A stretch of 64,000 nucleotides of DNA, taken from Liolophura sinensis. Taxonomy: Eukaryota > Mollusca > Polyplacophora > Chitonida > Chitonidae. This document shows, in pieces, positions 54,271 through 63,847 of this stretch (position 1 is the first letter of the stretch; every line of letters starts with the position of its first letter). Under the pieces are notes generated by a model, which was given only the letters and a program-made list of their open reading frames with translations, was not told the DNA's origin and ran no database searches. The position numbers were made by a program, and so were the translations under genes. The DNA lies in NCBI RefSeq assembly GCF_032854445.1, contig NC_088301.1:39975187-40039186 (forward strand), given 5' to 3'.

Positions 54271-55373
54271 ATGGTCATCCTTGGCAAAATGCTGGAGCTC
54301 GATGGAAGACGACCTAGCGTGGGGCCCAGTTGTTCAAAGCTTTCGGCGCACAATGACCTTGCTGACTTGGCGGATTATGACCAAAAGAGACCAGTATATT
54401 GTCCATCCAGTTCCACGGTATCTTCGAATTGTGTCAGCGAGGCCAGTACCGGTGCACATAAAATGTGCCAATCTTTTTGCAGTATTTGCAAAATTCGGTT
54501 TTGTCTGGCACTTGGCCAGTGCCTGACTGGAATCGTGGTTTCTGTTTTGGGGTTGTACGCGCAAACACTCACTCCCCCACTGCGGACTCGAGACACACCG
54601 TACTGGGCTGGAGTTATCGTGAGTACAATGCACCCAACTATATATATAACTATGAATATTCCTTTTCTGTGAATGTTCCGAAGATTCTACTGCTCATCAA
54701 ACAACGTTGTTGCACTTAAATATGTCAACTTGTTAAATATCAATGTACATCATTTAGCGTGTGCATGCATGGCGTCATTTAGGTATATAACTTATAACAA
54801 TACATAAATTGTCACCCGTGTATCTTATGAGGGATAAAACAATTTAAATCGGCTCAACAGTTTTGTGGGATTTGAATTCTGTGAGCTCCGAATTTTCCTT
54901 CAGTACATACACCGCATGTATTAAGACATATTCGATGGTTCAGGATTGAAGTATCCCCTGGATAAATGGCTTGTTTGTGTAGGTTATGTTCCCATGTACA
55001 TATTTATGTGCATGGCTTAGAAGGCATGCAACCCACATATATTATGCTTGGTGAAAAGTATAGGCTATATAACATCCTAATTGGTGGTTTATTGAGATGA
55101 ACTCTTATATCTCACCTTAGAGCGATGATGTGACTACCACACATTAAGCTCATAGATATATAAGATTTAAAAATACATGAACGATAAACACTTGAAATGT
55201 CAGAAGTGTCTTGCGAGTAGAGCAGGGGATTATATGCACAACCTACAGTATAAATGTAGGCGTATACCTGATATATGTGTATATCAGGGTTATCTAGGTC
55301 AAGTTTATACTGCCGTCTATAGTACAACAAGGCGTCAAAACGTATGTCAAAGAGCTAGCATACGATGATACAA

Positions 55374-55425
<52 letters not shown>

Positions 55426-58400
55426 GCTTGTATCATCGTATGCTAGCTCTTTGACATACGTTTTGTGATATATAACACATATATATTAGCCACCGTTTGC
55501 CACCGTTTGTTTTTTTTTCTCGATATCCACACATTTAGGCGTCCTATATACCGATATCCAGAATCCATGCAATCCATGTGAATTCATGCTCAGCAGTTCC
55601 ATCCTTAAATTAAATATGTTCAGATATTTAACTTAAACATATAGCCGGTGGTGGACACTGAATGTAATTTGTGTTCTGAAGGTTGTCTTGGACATTGAGG
55701 GATTTTAGAGTGAAACAAACGATTAAGTGCTAACAGTTGCGAAAATGAATATTCTAGATGCACTACTGTTTATAGCTCTTCAACTATTAAAATGCTGATT
55801 GAATGAGATCCCACAAAGAAAGCCAACATCCGGAACGAGGAATTATATGGTGGATTAAGGGTTACCTTGTATGGAACAACACTGTTAACAGCAATACAGA
55901 CTGAGGTGTATAGCCATACCATGGACATGATTTCAAACGTTTGCTTTCCTTCAACGGCTGGCCCTTGTTTCTTTGTAGTGTTCATCAAATGCTCGATGGT
56001 TGCGCTGCTAAGTCAACCGCCAAATTTCACTAGCTTTGAATGAATGAATGACTATGGATTAACGCCACATCGGCAATATTTCAGGCACATCGTGGCGATC
56101 ACTAGCTTTGACACTGCAGCTCTCCGCGCATCAGCCAAAAGGTAGGAAACAGTGAGTTGTTCGAGGTTAATCTCGGTTTCTAAATGGAAGATTAATACTG
56201 TATAGTTTTGCCATTAAATATATGCCTATGCACTGACATATTACAATGTAACATTTTGGACAGTTTATTCCCTTTACAGCTACTTCTTTCTGGGATATTA
56301 AACCTGTACTTGTGTGCAGTTGATTTGGAGCCGTACTCGTCCAGCAGTAAATCTCTTGTTTTAAAGGTAAGGTGAACAGAAAATTGCTTGTATTTCCGTT
56401 TCAAAATATCCATCATTTTCTATACAATACTTATAATCTGTCAATCAAATCCTGCTGTTATGGAATATCTATTAATTTAGTTTTTGAGTCGTTCTATAAA
56501 ACTTCAGATTGCATGATATACAGTCATGCCTGGGACCAATATAACAGCTGTTATATTAGTGCTAGGTCATTCTCACTACACGCCAGGTACACATATGCAC
56601 GAGTATAAGATTGTTTTATGCAGGGATCGATGTTTTTGCAGGGATCCAGGCTGACTATAAAACTCTAAATATTAAACCGGCCCCGTTAGCGCAGTTGGTA
56701 GAGCGTCCGCTTCGGGAGCATGCAATATATCCTGAGTCGAGACACACCTAAGACCTTAAAAGAGGAATTTGTAACCGCCTTGCATGGCGTTCAGCATGAA
56801 AGAGATAGTGCTACGCCCTGTTGACCCATATCAGTATAATGGCGTGGCGACTTACTTCCACTTGACAAGCCTTGGATGACCAACGTTGTTCGGTACAAGA
56901 TACGAGTGAGGAATCGTTGTTTCAAAAAATACAAACGGACTAAGTCCGATGGGGATAAGTTTCGATATTATATATCTTGAAGGGAGGCCAATAATGCTAA
57001 ACGTCAAGAAATACTGCGTTACTCCAGGATCGAAAGCAAAACCGCCTATTCCTCCTCTCTTGCTGTCAATGGCAAAAACGTGTCAAATGACGTTGAAAAG
57101 GCGTACCTGTCTTACCACCTTTTACGTATGTTACAGAATCATGTCTCAGTTATATACAGACCTGTGAAAATGAGATTAAACATTCCCTTGAGGCTCTGAA
57201 TACACGGAAAGCCTCAGGTACTGATGGTATAAACAACTTCATGCTTAAAAATTCTGCTGATTGTATTGCAGCTTCCGTAACGATTCTTTTTAACTATTCC
57301 TTACGAACAGCTGTCTTTCCAGCAGCATGGAAGCTCTCTCAAGTCTGCCCTGTATTTAAAAAAGAAGACAGACATGACGTTTTTAAGTATCGACCGGTGT
57401 CCCTTCAACCCTCTCTTTCTAAGGTCTTGGAGAAGGTCGTGTATTATTAACATCTGTATGAGTATTGCATGTCAAATAATCTTCTTATATCACAAAACTC
57501 TGGATTTTAAACGTGGGGATTCGACTGTATGCCAGCTTGCAAAAATTGTTCATGACATATACAAAAGTCTTGACAGTGGAAATGACTCCTGTTTACTACT
57601 TTTAGGTGGCAGTAAGGCATCTGATAAAGTCTGGCATGATGGTCTCCTGTTTAAGTTAGAGCAGTTGGGTATTGAAGATCCTCTACTTGCGGGGTTAAAA
57701 GATTATTTGTGTGACAGAAAAATTAAGGTTTGCCTTAACGGCACTGAGTTCGAAACTTATCCAATATATGCTGGCGTCCCACAAGGCTCTGTATTGGGCC
57801 CACTTCTCTTCTTAACTTTTGTCAATGATATTAGTATGAATATTGAATGTAATATTAACATATCTGCAGATGACACATCCTTGTCTGAAGAAATTTTAGA
57901 CTTAGCAACATCTGAGGCTAAACTTAATCGTGATCTTGAACGTCTATCCAACTGGGCTAGTCAATGGCTTGTGTCATTTAATGCTACCAAAACTGATCTC
58001 TTAATATCCTCTTAATAACCTTCCAGCCGAGATTGTATTTAGATGGTGTAGATGTGAAGAGCATTCCGTCCCATAAACATCTCGGAATTATTCTGCAACA
58101 CAATGGTAAATGGAATGAGCATGTAAGAGCTATAGTTAAGAAAAGTAATATGAAATTGTGTATCATTAGTGGGGCCAGGCGAACACTTACTAGAAAGTGT
58201 ATGATCACACTGTACTTTGGCTTGATAAGGTCCTCTATTGAATGTGGAGATTTTCTATTTGACAACTGCAGCGTTTCAATATCCAACTAATTGTAAAGTG
58301 TTCAACGCCGAGCAGCATTGTTATGTACAGGAGGCTTACGTCGAACTTCATACAAATCTCTTTTAAACGAACTAAAATGGAACCCTTATACAGTCGGCGT

Positions 58401-59856
58401 AGATCCAAGCGCATTCTGTTCTTTCATAAAATCGTCAATGGGCTCTCTCCTCCATACCTAATTACCTTACTAACTCAAAGGTATAACAGCGAAACAAATG
58501 CCTACAATCTTATAAATAGACATCACTTTCGATTATTTAAATGCCGAATTCAGATTTTCTCTTCTTCCTTCTTTTCCAAGACTACCAAAGAATGGAATTC
58601 ATTGTCTGTTCATATCCAAAAATCTCCACTGGAAACAGTTAAGAACTTTTTGTATTCTCAAGACAGTATTAACCGTGATCTAACATGTGAGTATAATTCA
58701 TTTGACACCTTTTCCTCTATTGTGCTCTGAGAATGAGAATGGGACTGAGTGCTCTTCACGGTGACCTCTTTAAATATAACATTATCGACGTTCAGTCATG
58801 TAGTAAATGTAAACATAAATGTGAAAATGCATTTCATTATTTCCTTGACTGCCCTGCCTATGCCACTCATAGAAAGCACATGCTAAAAAGTATCTTTAAG
58901 AATTAAATCTCCTGGACTTCACCCTTCTGTATTTTTGACTAGTTGTTCTAAACACATTTGTACTTTACTCTTATTTGGTTCACCTGAACTAAGCGTGAAT
59001 AATAATCAGTTGTTCTTAAAATCTGTACATAATTTTATAATCATGCCCAATAGATTCACCATCCAAGCCCAGCAGAAATATGATTTGATAATGACCTTTC
59101 TTTGTTCCCATCACCTTATTCTGTACATGTGCATGTCATTTGTTCTCTTTGTTTTCTATGTTATTTTATGTATATACGCTGATTTTATGTTGAGGAGCCC
59201 CTCGTGGCTAAAGAGCTGTGGGAAATCCTCAATAAACAAATAAAGAATTACAATTACTTGCCTTCGGTAAGGCTTCCCAGTGAAGCAGCACTAGATAAAA
59301 GAGCTGTGGAAATCCGTCCTGCAACAAGGAGGCACATTACATGCACTCTAAGGTTTCCTTCGTCGTCATATGACTGAAAAATTGTTAAGTACGACGTTAA
59401 ACCCCAAGCACTCACTCACTCTAAATATTTGAACTGTACAATGTTTGCAGACCTAATGTTTTGCAGGTCTAAAGGGTGTTTTTCTTTTCGAAATAGGTGT
59501 AACCATTCTGTGAGCGTAAAGTAAAATTGTCTGTTCGGTTCTCTCTTTTGCAGGTCGTTGCAGCTGTCTGCAGCACGGCAACTGTGTTCACATGCCTAAC
59601 GGCTGCGATGTTCCCGGCTATCCTGGCGTCTAGAATCCAGCTTTCCAGCTCATGTGACACAGACAATACAAATTGTAACTGCTCGCTAATGGACGGCAGT
59701 AAAACTGTGATACATACCTACAATATTCAAGGCAGTTGTGATGTACTGATTTCTGAAATCAGTGGCTTGCTAATCGCCTTGAGCTGTTTGTGCATCGCCG
59801 GAAGCTTGTCTTGCCTTTGGTTTGTCATTTTGGTGTGGAAATCACGATACAGCTGA
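54271..59856 (+). CDS. four-transmembrane protein, ENTREP/FAM189- or MS4A-like, three exons
   Basis: I assembled this from three exons, all phase 0: 54271-54618 (donor ATC|GTGAGT), 56280-56366 (acceptor CCCTTTACAG|CTA, donor AAG|GTAAGG) and 59554-59856 (acceptor CTCTTTTGCAG|GTC, stop TGA). The protein is 245 residues: a Ser-rich cytoplasmic-looking N-terminus (1-76), TM1 (about 77-98), a short loop ending TPYWAGVI, TM2 (about 111-130, crossing the exon 1/2 junction), TM3 (about 144-169), an extracellular loop with four Cys (179, 186, 188, 207), and TM4 (about 209-241) with a five-residue tail. The short TM1-TM2 loop with a W-x-G entry to TM2, and the Cys-containing TM3-TM4 loop, match the ENTREP/FAM189 and MS4A tetraspan plan. 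Family membership is inference. ATG 54271 is the first ATG after a candidate acceptor at 54223/54224 (TTTGTTCAG|GG) and an in-frame TGA; the ATG at 54289 is an alternative. Intron 2 carries nested transposons. Confidence 0.72.
55246..55312. repeat. nested short inverted repeats
   Basis: Outer arms CAGTATAAA (55246-55254) and TTTATACTG (55304-55312) enclose inner arms CCTGATATA (55267-55275) and TATATCAGG (55280-55288). A further CCTACA/TGTAGG stem lies at about 55242-55260. The block sits 24 bp before the long TA-core hairpin. No transposon family is recognised. Confidence 0.6.
55336..55465. repeat. perfect 39-bp inverted repeat around a (TA)n core
   Basis: The left arm (55336-55374, CAAAACGTATGTCAAAGAGC...) and the right arm (55427-55465) are exact reverse complements. 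They are separated by a pure TA tract (55375-55424, 25 units) plus CG. The whole 130-bp block can fold into one long hairpin or extrude a cruciform. Complementarity stops abruptly outside the arms. It lies in intron 1 of the tetraspan gene. Confidence 0.95.
56027..56111 (-). mobile_element. 59-bp SINE tail fragment flanked by a perfect 13-bp target duplication
   Basis: The core 56040-56098, read on the minus strand, matches the 3' end of the split SINE: CTGAAATATTG, then GGCGTTAATCC, then TCATTCATTCAT in place of CACTCACTCACT. TCACTAGCTTTGA is repeated exactly at 56027-56039 and 56099-56111. It looks like a severely 5'-truncated retroposed copy in intron 1 of the tetraspan gene. Confidence 0.75.
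56858..59253 (+). mobile_element. 5'-truncated, inactivated non-LTR retrotransposon (LINE), jockey/CR1-like
   Basis: The element begins in the linker before the reverse transcriptase (DKPWMTN... from 56863) and runs through RT and the C-terminal region to an A-rich end (AATAAACAAATAAAG). The reading frame is broken several times: an in-frame TGA follows YYIS near 56980, frames change near 57,450 and 57,500, and stops occur at about 58,013 and 58,288. The RT motif AGVPQGSVLGP is present at about 57768-57800. The catalytic box reads SADD rather than YADD (57863-57874), and the first catalytic Asp region reads LGGSKASDKVWH, with Gly where Asp is expected. A Cys/His segment ending FLDCP lies at about 58797-58855. 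TTACTT at 56852-56857 and at 59254-59259 is a plausible short target duplication. Superfamily placement is tentative. Confidence 0.88.
57159..58730 (+). pseudogene. LINE ORF2 remnant: reverse transcriptase and C-terminal region, frameshifted
   Basis: Three main open pieces can be read. 57159-57450 holds the RT fingers, including KASGTDGINN and the WKLSQVCPVFKK segment. 57498-58015 holds the RT palm, with the altered first Asp and SADD. 58025-58290 together with 58323-58730 holds the thumb and C-terminal part. Shifts and stops separate them, so no functional polymerase can be made. The endonuclease region is absent because of the 5' truncation. Confidence 0.85.
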
Positions 59857-60478
59857 CAAGACTATTTATACATTAACATGCTGTCGTTCTGACGTGTTTG
59901 TTTATATGAACGACGTGTATTCAGTAAAATATCATTGTTGACTTCTATATGCTGTTTGATGTTACTAATTTGTTAAAACCAACATTGCAGGGATGTAAAT
60001 TTGAGGATAAATGTGTTCATACTTTTCTCATCATGTCGAAGACTAAACTTCGGAAAATGTCCCGTGGCCCAAACGGCGAGCAAATCTTACTGCAAAGGAA
60101 CACTTTATTACAATGAAGCCATGCACGCATCCCTGGCCACCGCCGTCATCATGTCGTGACAAAACAATACCTGTAGAAAACAACTCAACTTCCCTGTTCC
60201 CGTTAATCCATAATCGTAAAGGGCACATAGAAATAAGTTTATTCATTTCACCCAAGGATCACATTGTGTGGGACTATTCTGAGAAAATGTTCAATGATTA
60301 TAAAAATGACATCAATGGTGGGTGAAACAGGGAAAGTGTTGAATAAATGTTTAAATCCAGTAAGTAATTCAGCCACCTCAATATTTTGCCAATAACTGTT
60401 CGGATATTTTTGACTTTGGTAAAATGATTTAAACCACTATACTTTAGCAAAGTCGATAAACAAATTTCAGATGACACG
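59857..60478 (+). other. presumed 3' UTR of the tetraspan gene
   Basis: No independent gene. Short frames on both strands at 60,043-60,325 lack motifs. The candidate AATAAA is at 60,342. Confidence 0.45.
60342..60347 (+). terminator. candidate poly(A) signal AATAAA for the tetraspan gene
   Basis: This is the first canonical AATAAA I see downstream of the stop at 59856, about 490 bases into the presumed 3' UTR. The intervening sequence has no repeat and no supported ORF. Confidence 0.35.
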
Positions 60479-60711
60479 ATGACCCAATAGCCTCTCACCA
60501 ATGCGGTCGCTGTGAGCTCAAGTCCAGCTCATGCCGACTTCCTAACCGGCTGTACGTGGGGATGTCTGACAGCAAACTGTGCAAGGACGTGGGTTTCCCC
60601 TGTGTTCTGTCCGGTTTCCTCCTACCATAATGCTGGCCGCCGTCATATGAGTGAAATATATTTGAGTACGGCGTAAAACACCAATCAAATAAATAAATCA
60701 AATGACAATAG
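60479..60711 (+). mobile_element. SINE family 1, near full-length copy
   Basis: This is the least degraded copy (60489-60700): AGCCTCTCACCAATGCGGTC start, GTCCGGTTTCCTCCTACC block, GTACGGCGTAAAACACC end and an AAATAAAT tail. ATGACCCAATAG (60479-60490) and ATGACAATAG (60702-60711) may be a degraded target duplication with a two-base indel. Confidence 0.87.
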
Positions 60712-61427
60712 TATTTACCAACTACATTGGATTGGAATATCTGAATGAATAAGAATATGTGCAGAAATTATTAAAGGTTATCTAATCTTCACCAGGCTCG
60801 ATCTTTCTCATTTACTAAATGGCATATTGATGATACGTTAGTTTTAAACAATCGATATATATAGGTAGCAAAGGCTATGAATTAAGCTATATCGCATACT
60901 TTACGATAAGAGGGATAGTTTCAGTTTTGACAATTATCCTTACTCGTATTGCAGGGTCCTGTAAACGGTTTGTAATTATTCCGACTTGTATATTATGTTA
61001 ATCGTATTCATAATTTATTTGCATGCAGTAAATGTGGTCCATTTTCTGAAGCTATATACAGAGCCTAAAGGCCACATATATATGTATGTAATATGTTTAA
61101 TGGTTATTGTTTGGGCCATACACCAGCTTTCCTAAGCCTCACATATTAATGATAACGACAAATCCCACCAACTTAACGGACAATGATATATGAACGGAAT
61201 TGTACACTGAGAGAAAAAAAGGGTCAACTGAATATAAAATCCGTGTTATACAACTGAGCTAATTCAATTTAGAAAACTGAGTCTAACGACCAGATCTGCT
61301 GAGTTAGGAAACTCATCTGATTACATTGTTGACTCACCCATTTCGCCCATCAAGTATTATTTTAATGTACGGTACCGTACCTAATGAAAGTCTGGACCGC
61401 TTAGCAACACTTTCAGCAAAACCCGAG

Positions 61428-61457
61428 ATTAAGATAGTCTAGGTCCGCTATCTTAAT
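61428..61457. repeat. short perfect hairpin
   Basis: ATTAAGATAG (61428-61437) and CTATCTTAAT (61448-61457) are exact inverted repeats around a 10-base loop. A 14-bp perfect palindrome, GTACGGTACCGTAC, lies just upstream at 61367-61380. No terminator role is implied in a eukaryote. Confidence 0.6.
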
Positions 61458-61542
61458 TCCAAAACAAATAATTTGACGAAATCTGATCAATCTCAGTGAA
61501 AATGGTTAGTTTCGGGAAAATACTTAGTGGGTTCGCCTGTAA

Positions 61543-62031
61543 ATGGGATTAGAAAATGTAAATGTTTTTACAGAAACATTTGGATTACCGGTAGGCAATA
61601 AAACGAAACAATTTGACACAGAAGTTCACCTTCCGCGGTTTGAACCACTATGCACATGCAGTTTATACAGTTGTGTTGACTTTCCTTTCATACCTGTATA
61701 CTCGATATGTCGTCTTGATTCTTCACTTTCTTTTCTGATGATAAATTTCAATAAAGTTTCTCCGAGGCGACAATTAGCATCCGGTTATGAGCACAAAAAT
61801 ATCATATTCATATACCTAGCACCATGGTTTGGCTCAAGCCTGCATCAATGTACGAGTCAACCAATCTCACTAGATGGCGCTGCTGTAATCAGGGGAATCC
61901 CCACGACATCCTGGCAAGACCAGGTAATCTATTTCTCAGAAATAACTTGTTATGATCTGGTGCCGTGCGCGAATTTTGTGACTGACCTTGGCCTAAGATC
62001 GTCCATATGCGCTCGCTGGAGGAAATGGTGA
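61543..62031 (+). CDS. unrecognised 162-codon open frame
   Basis: It opens at ATG 61543 and stops at TGA 62029-62031. Composition is mixed, with eight Cys and no repeats, signal peptide or known motif visible. It is longer than most chance frames in this AT-rich DNA, but its 3' part coincides with a CpG-rich putative first exon and a strong splice donor, so the frame may be incidental. I would not assign a product. Confidence 0.18.
   Translation: MGLENVNVFTETFGLPVGNKTKQFDTEVHLPRFEPLCTCSLYSCVDFPFIPVYSICRLDSSLSFLMINFNKVSPRRQLASGYEHKNIIFIYLAPWFGSSLHQCTSQPISLDGAAVIRGIPTTSWQDQVIYFSEITCYDLVPCANFVTDLGLRSSICARWRKW
61840..62027 (+). promoter_or_regulatory. candidate promoter-proximal first exon with strong donor
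   Basis: CpG dinucleotides are denser here than in the flanks (GATGGCGCTGCTG, GTGCCGTGCGCG, GCGCTCGCTGG). The segment ends with GGAGGAAATG|GTGAGT, a strong donor at 62027/62028 directly after an ATG in good context (62025-62027). It also lies inside an open frame from 61543 to 62031 (162 codons) that I do not recognise. The downstream sequence is T-rich on +, as in a plus-strand intron, and the THAP start at 63848 could be a later exon. No junction is proven. Confidence 0.3.
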
Positions 62032-63847
62032 GTGTGTAAACAGCCAGATACACTAGCAGGCACCCACATCACTCATCAGGCACATGTGAAATTGTGATGT
62101 AGTCAGCAATGTTCGCGCCATGTAAGTTGTGTGACACAAGTTGTACTCGCGGTCATGAATACGCCCACAGGTGTTCACTAACTATAATGTTGTGACGGTT
62201 GTCGTGATTGCATGACACATAAACGTAAGGTTGGCTTCACCACATTTAGAAGATGGATTGAATTTTGAGAGAGTTGTTACCTCTACCGCAGTCTTGGTAA
62301 AATTAATGTATTAGAATCTCGCTCTCCTCTCACTCTCACTCTCAGGCTCTTTACTCCCGGAGTAGACAGTACATTTCTGCCATTGCGGGTAGCTGATCGA
62401 CCTGCTTCTGGGATGCTCATTGTGATAAAAGCAAATTCTTCTGTGAATTGACATTCTTCTTGTAAATGTTACTATACATATAAATTGATACAAAAAACTT
62501 GCCTTCTCTAGTGTTTGTTGAACTCATTAAATATTCCAGTTTCCTGCCTCCAATGCCAATTAAACATACATCTGATTTCAAACTAAGGGCTTGTAGAAGC
62601 CGAATTTATACACAAATATGTTTGTCACATTGTTGAAAGGCAAGCAATCTTTAGCTTCAGCGTAAGGCAAGTTCAGCAAATTGTCCATAACATCACTGGA
62701 ATGGTAATTTTTGGTTGATTTACATTGTCTTCTAGAATATGGATTTCTTATGCAGAGCAGAAAATGTATATGTCTATAGAACTTTTTATGAACTGACATC
62801 TGATGTGTGGGATCCAACAAAGATTGACAGCACAAGTTTCAGGTCATCATTAAGAATATGTTTGTTGGGTGAACCTGACCATCCCCCCAAATGGGCCCTA
62901 TAGTTTTTAATGGAATATTGTAGAATTTTTTCTCTCTCCATGTTATTTTCTATAAAATCCCCATCTTTTTCATCTTTTGAAAAAGAATTACCAACTGATC
63001 AACCCTATTTCTTGCGATAGGGTCAGGTTATGCCCAACAAAGAATTTTCTAAGGATGGCTTCAATGTGCTAGACTAATCAGATGCCTAGAAAGTTAATTG
63101 GGCACAATTTTTCTAGTCATTTTCTCTCCGGCTCTGCCAGGTTTCCTCCCATCATAATGACGCCGTTGTATAAGTGAAATATTCTGGAGTATGGCATAAA
63201 ACACCAATCAAATAAGTAAATAAATAAAGAAAATCATATGACTGCTTACATATAACTTTGCATAGTAATAACTACAGAATATTATATTATCGATGTAGGC
63301 GAAGCTTCGTCCCAATACAGTGTACTTCATACAGAAATTTTTCTAGGTAAATGACATCACTTTGGAGAGATGCATGTATGTAAAGCACATAAGTAAACTT
63401 TGTTCTTGTACAATTGTAAAACAGTTAAATTTGAACTTGAAGTTGAAATCAGGTGCTGTGACAGGTGCCAATTTTGATCTACCTCCAGCACAGCTAAGGA
63501 TTGTTGTTATTAAATCCTATATATTGTGTCGAGGTGGGCCATTGCCAGCTGGTTAAAGGATTAGTGTCCAGATTGGTTATTTCTTTATAAATTGCTTCCA
63601 GTGCATATATATTGTTAAATTAAGTGTAAAAAATTATTGGGAAAAAAGTACAGTATTCAGAGCAATATGGCAATAAAATCACTAGATAATGAGGCTGTGT
63701 TTATGCATTTTTTCCGCCAACACTTGATAGTCTGTGCCGAATGACGTCCTGTAAGTCCAACCTTTATGAGCTGTCAGAGCTTCGCTATTTACTTCAGTTT
63801 TAAAAATCAACACAATTGTCAACAACCATATCAAATTTCTCCACGAA
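62028..63847 (+). other. T-rich non-coding sequence before the THAP start
   Basis: Apart from the SINE fragment at 63,125-63,231 and a CTCTCACTCTCACTC-rich patch near 62,325-62,345, I see nothing defined. T exceeds A on the + strand in sampled rows (62941-63000: 25 T, 19 A), compatible with a plus-strand intron. Confidence 0.45.
63125..63231 (+). mobile_element. SINE family 1, 3' fragment
   Basis: Only the 3' half is present: CCAGGTTTCCTCCCATCAT, then GTATAAGTGAAATATTCTGG, ending AAACACCAATCAAATAAG with an AAATAAATAAAG tail. Confidence 0.82.

Larger units (their letters stand above)
56662..59429 (+). mobile_element. tRNA-derived SINE, interrupted by a LINE, with 12-bp target-site duplication
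   Basis: The 5' part (56674-56857) starts with a tRNA-like head whose A-box region is TAGCGCAGTTGGTAGAGCG at about 56687-56705; its B box is degraded. The 3' part (59254-59417) contains the GTCCTGCAACAAGGAGG block and the GTTAAACCCC - CACTCACTCACT tail. The two parts are pieces of one SINE split by the LINE at 56858-59253. ACTCTAAATATT occurs at 56662-56673 and again at 59418-59429, as expected for a target-site duplication of the original SINE. It lies in sense orientation in intron 2 of the tetraspan gene. Confidence 0.88.

Noticed and set aside
55336-55465. terminal inverted repeats of a DNA transposon
   Set aside because: There is no internal sequence other than TA repeats and no target duplication at the outer ends; described as a hairpin instead.
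55770-55988. 72-codon hydrophobic minus-strand ORF
   Set aside because: The plus strand is equally open here; it lies in an intron of the tetraspan gene, with no splice support and no motif.
56681-56760. possible tRNA gene
   Set aside because: The A box is good, but the anticodon stem and B box are degraded and it continues into SINE body sequence; it is a SINE head.
59253-59266. LINE boundary extended into the ACTTGCCTTCGG block
   Set aside because: That block continues the SINE body, so the LINE must end before it.
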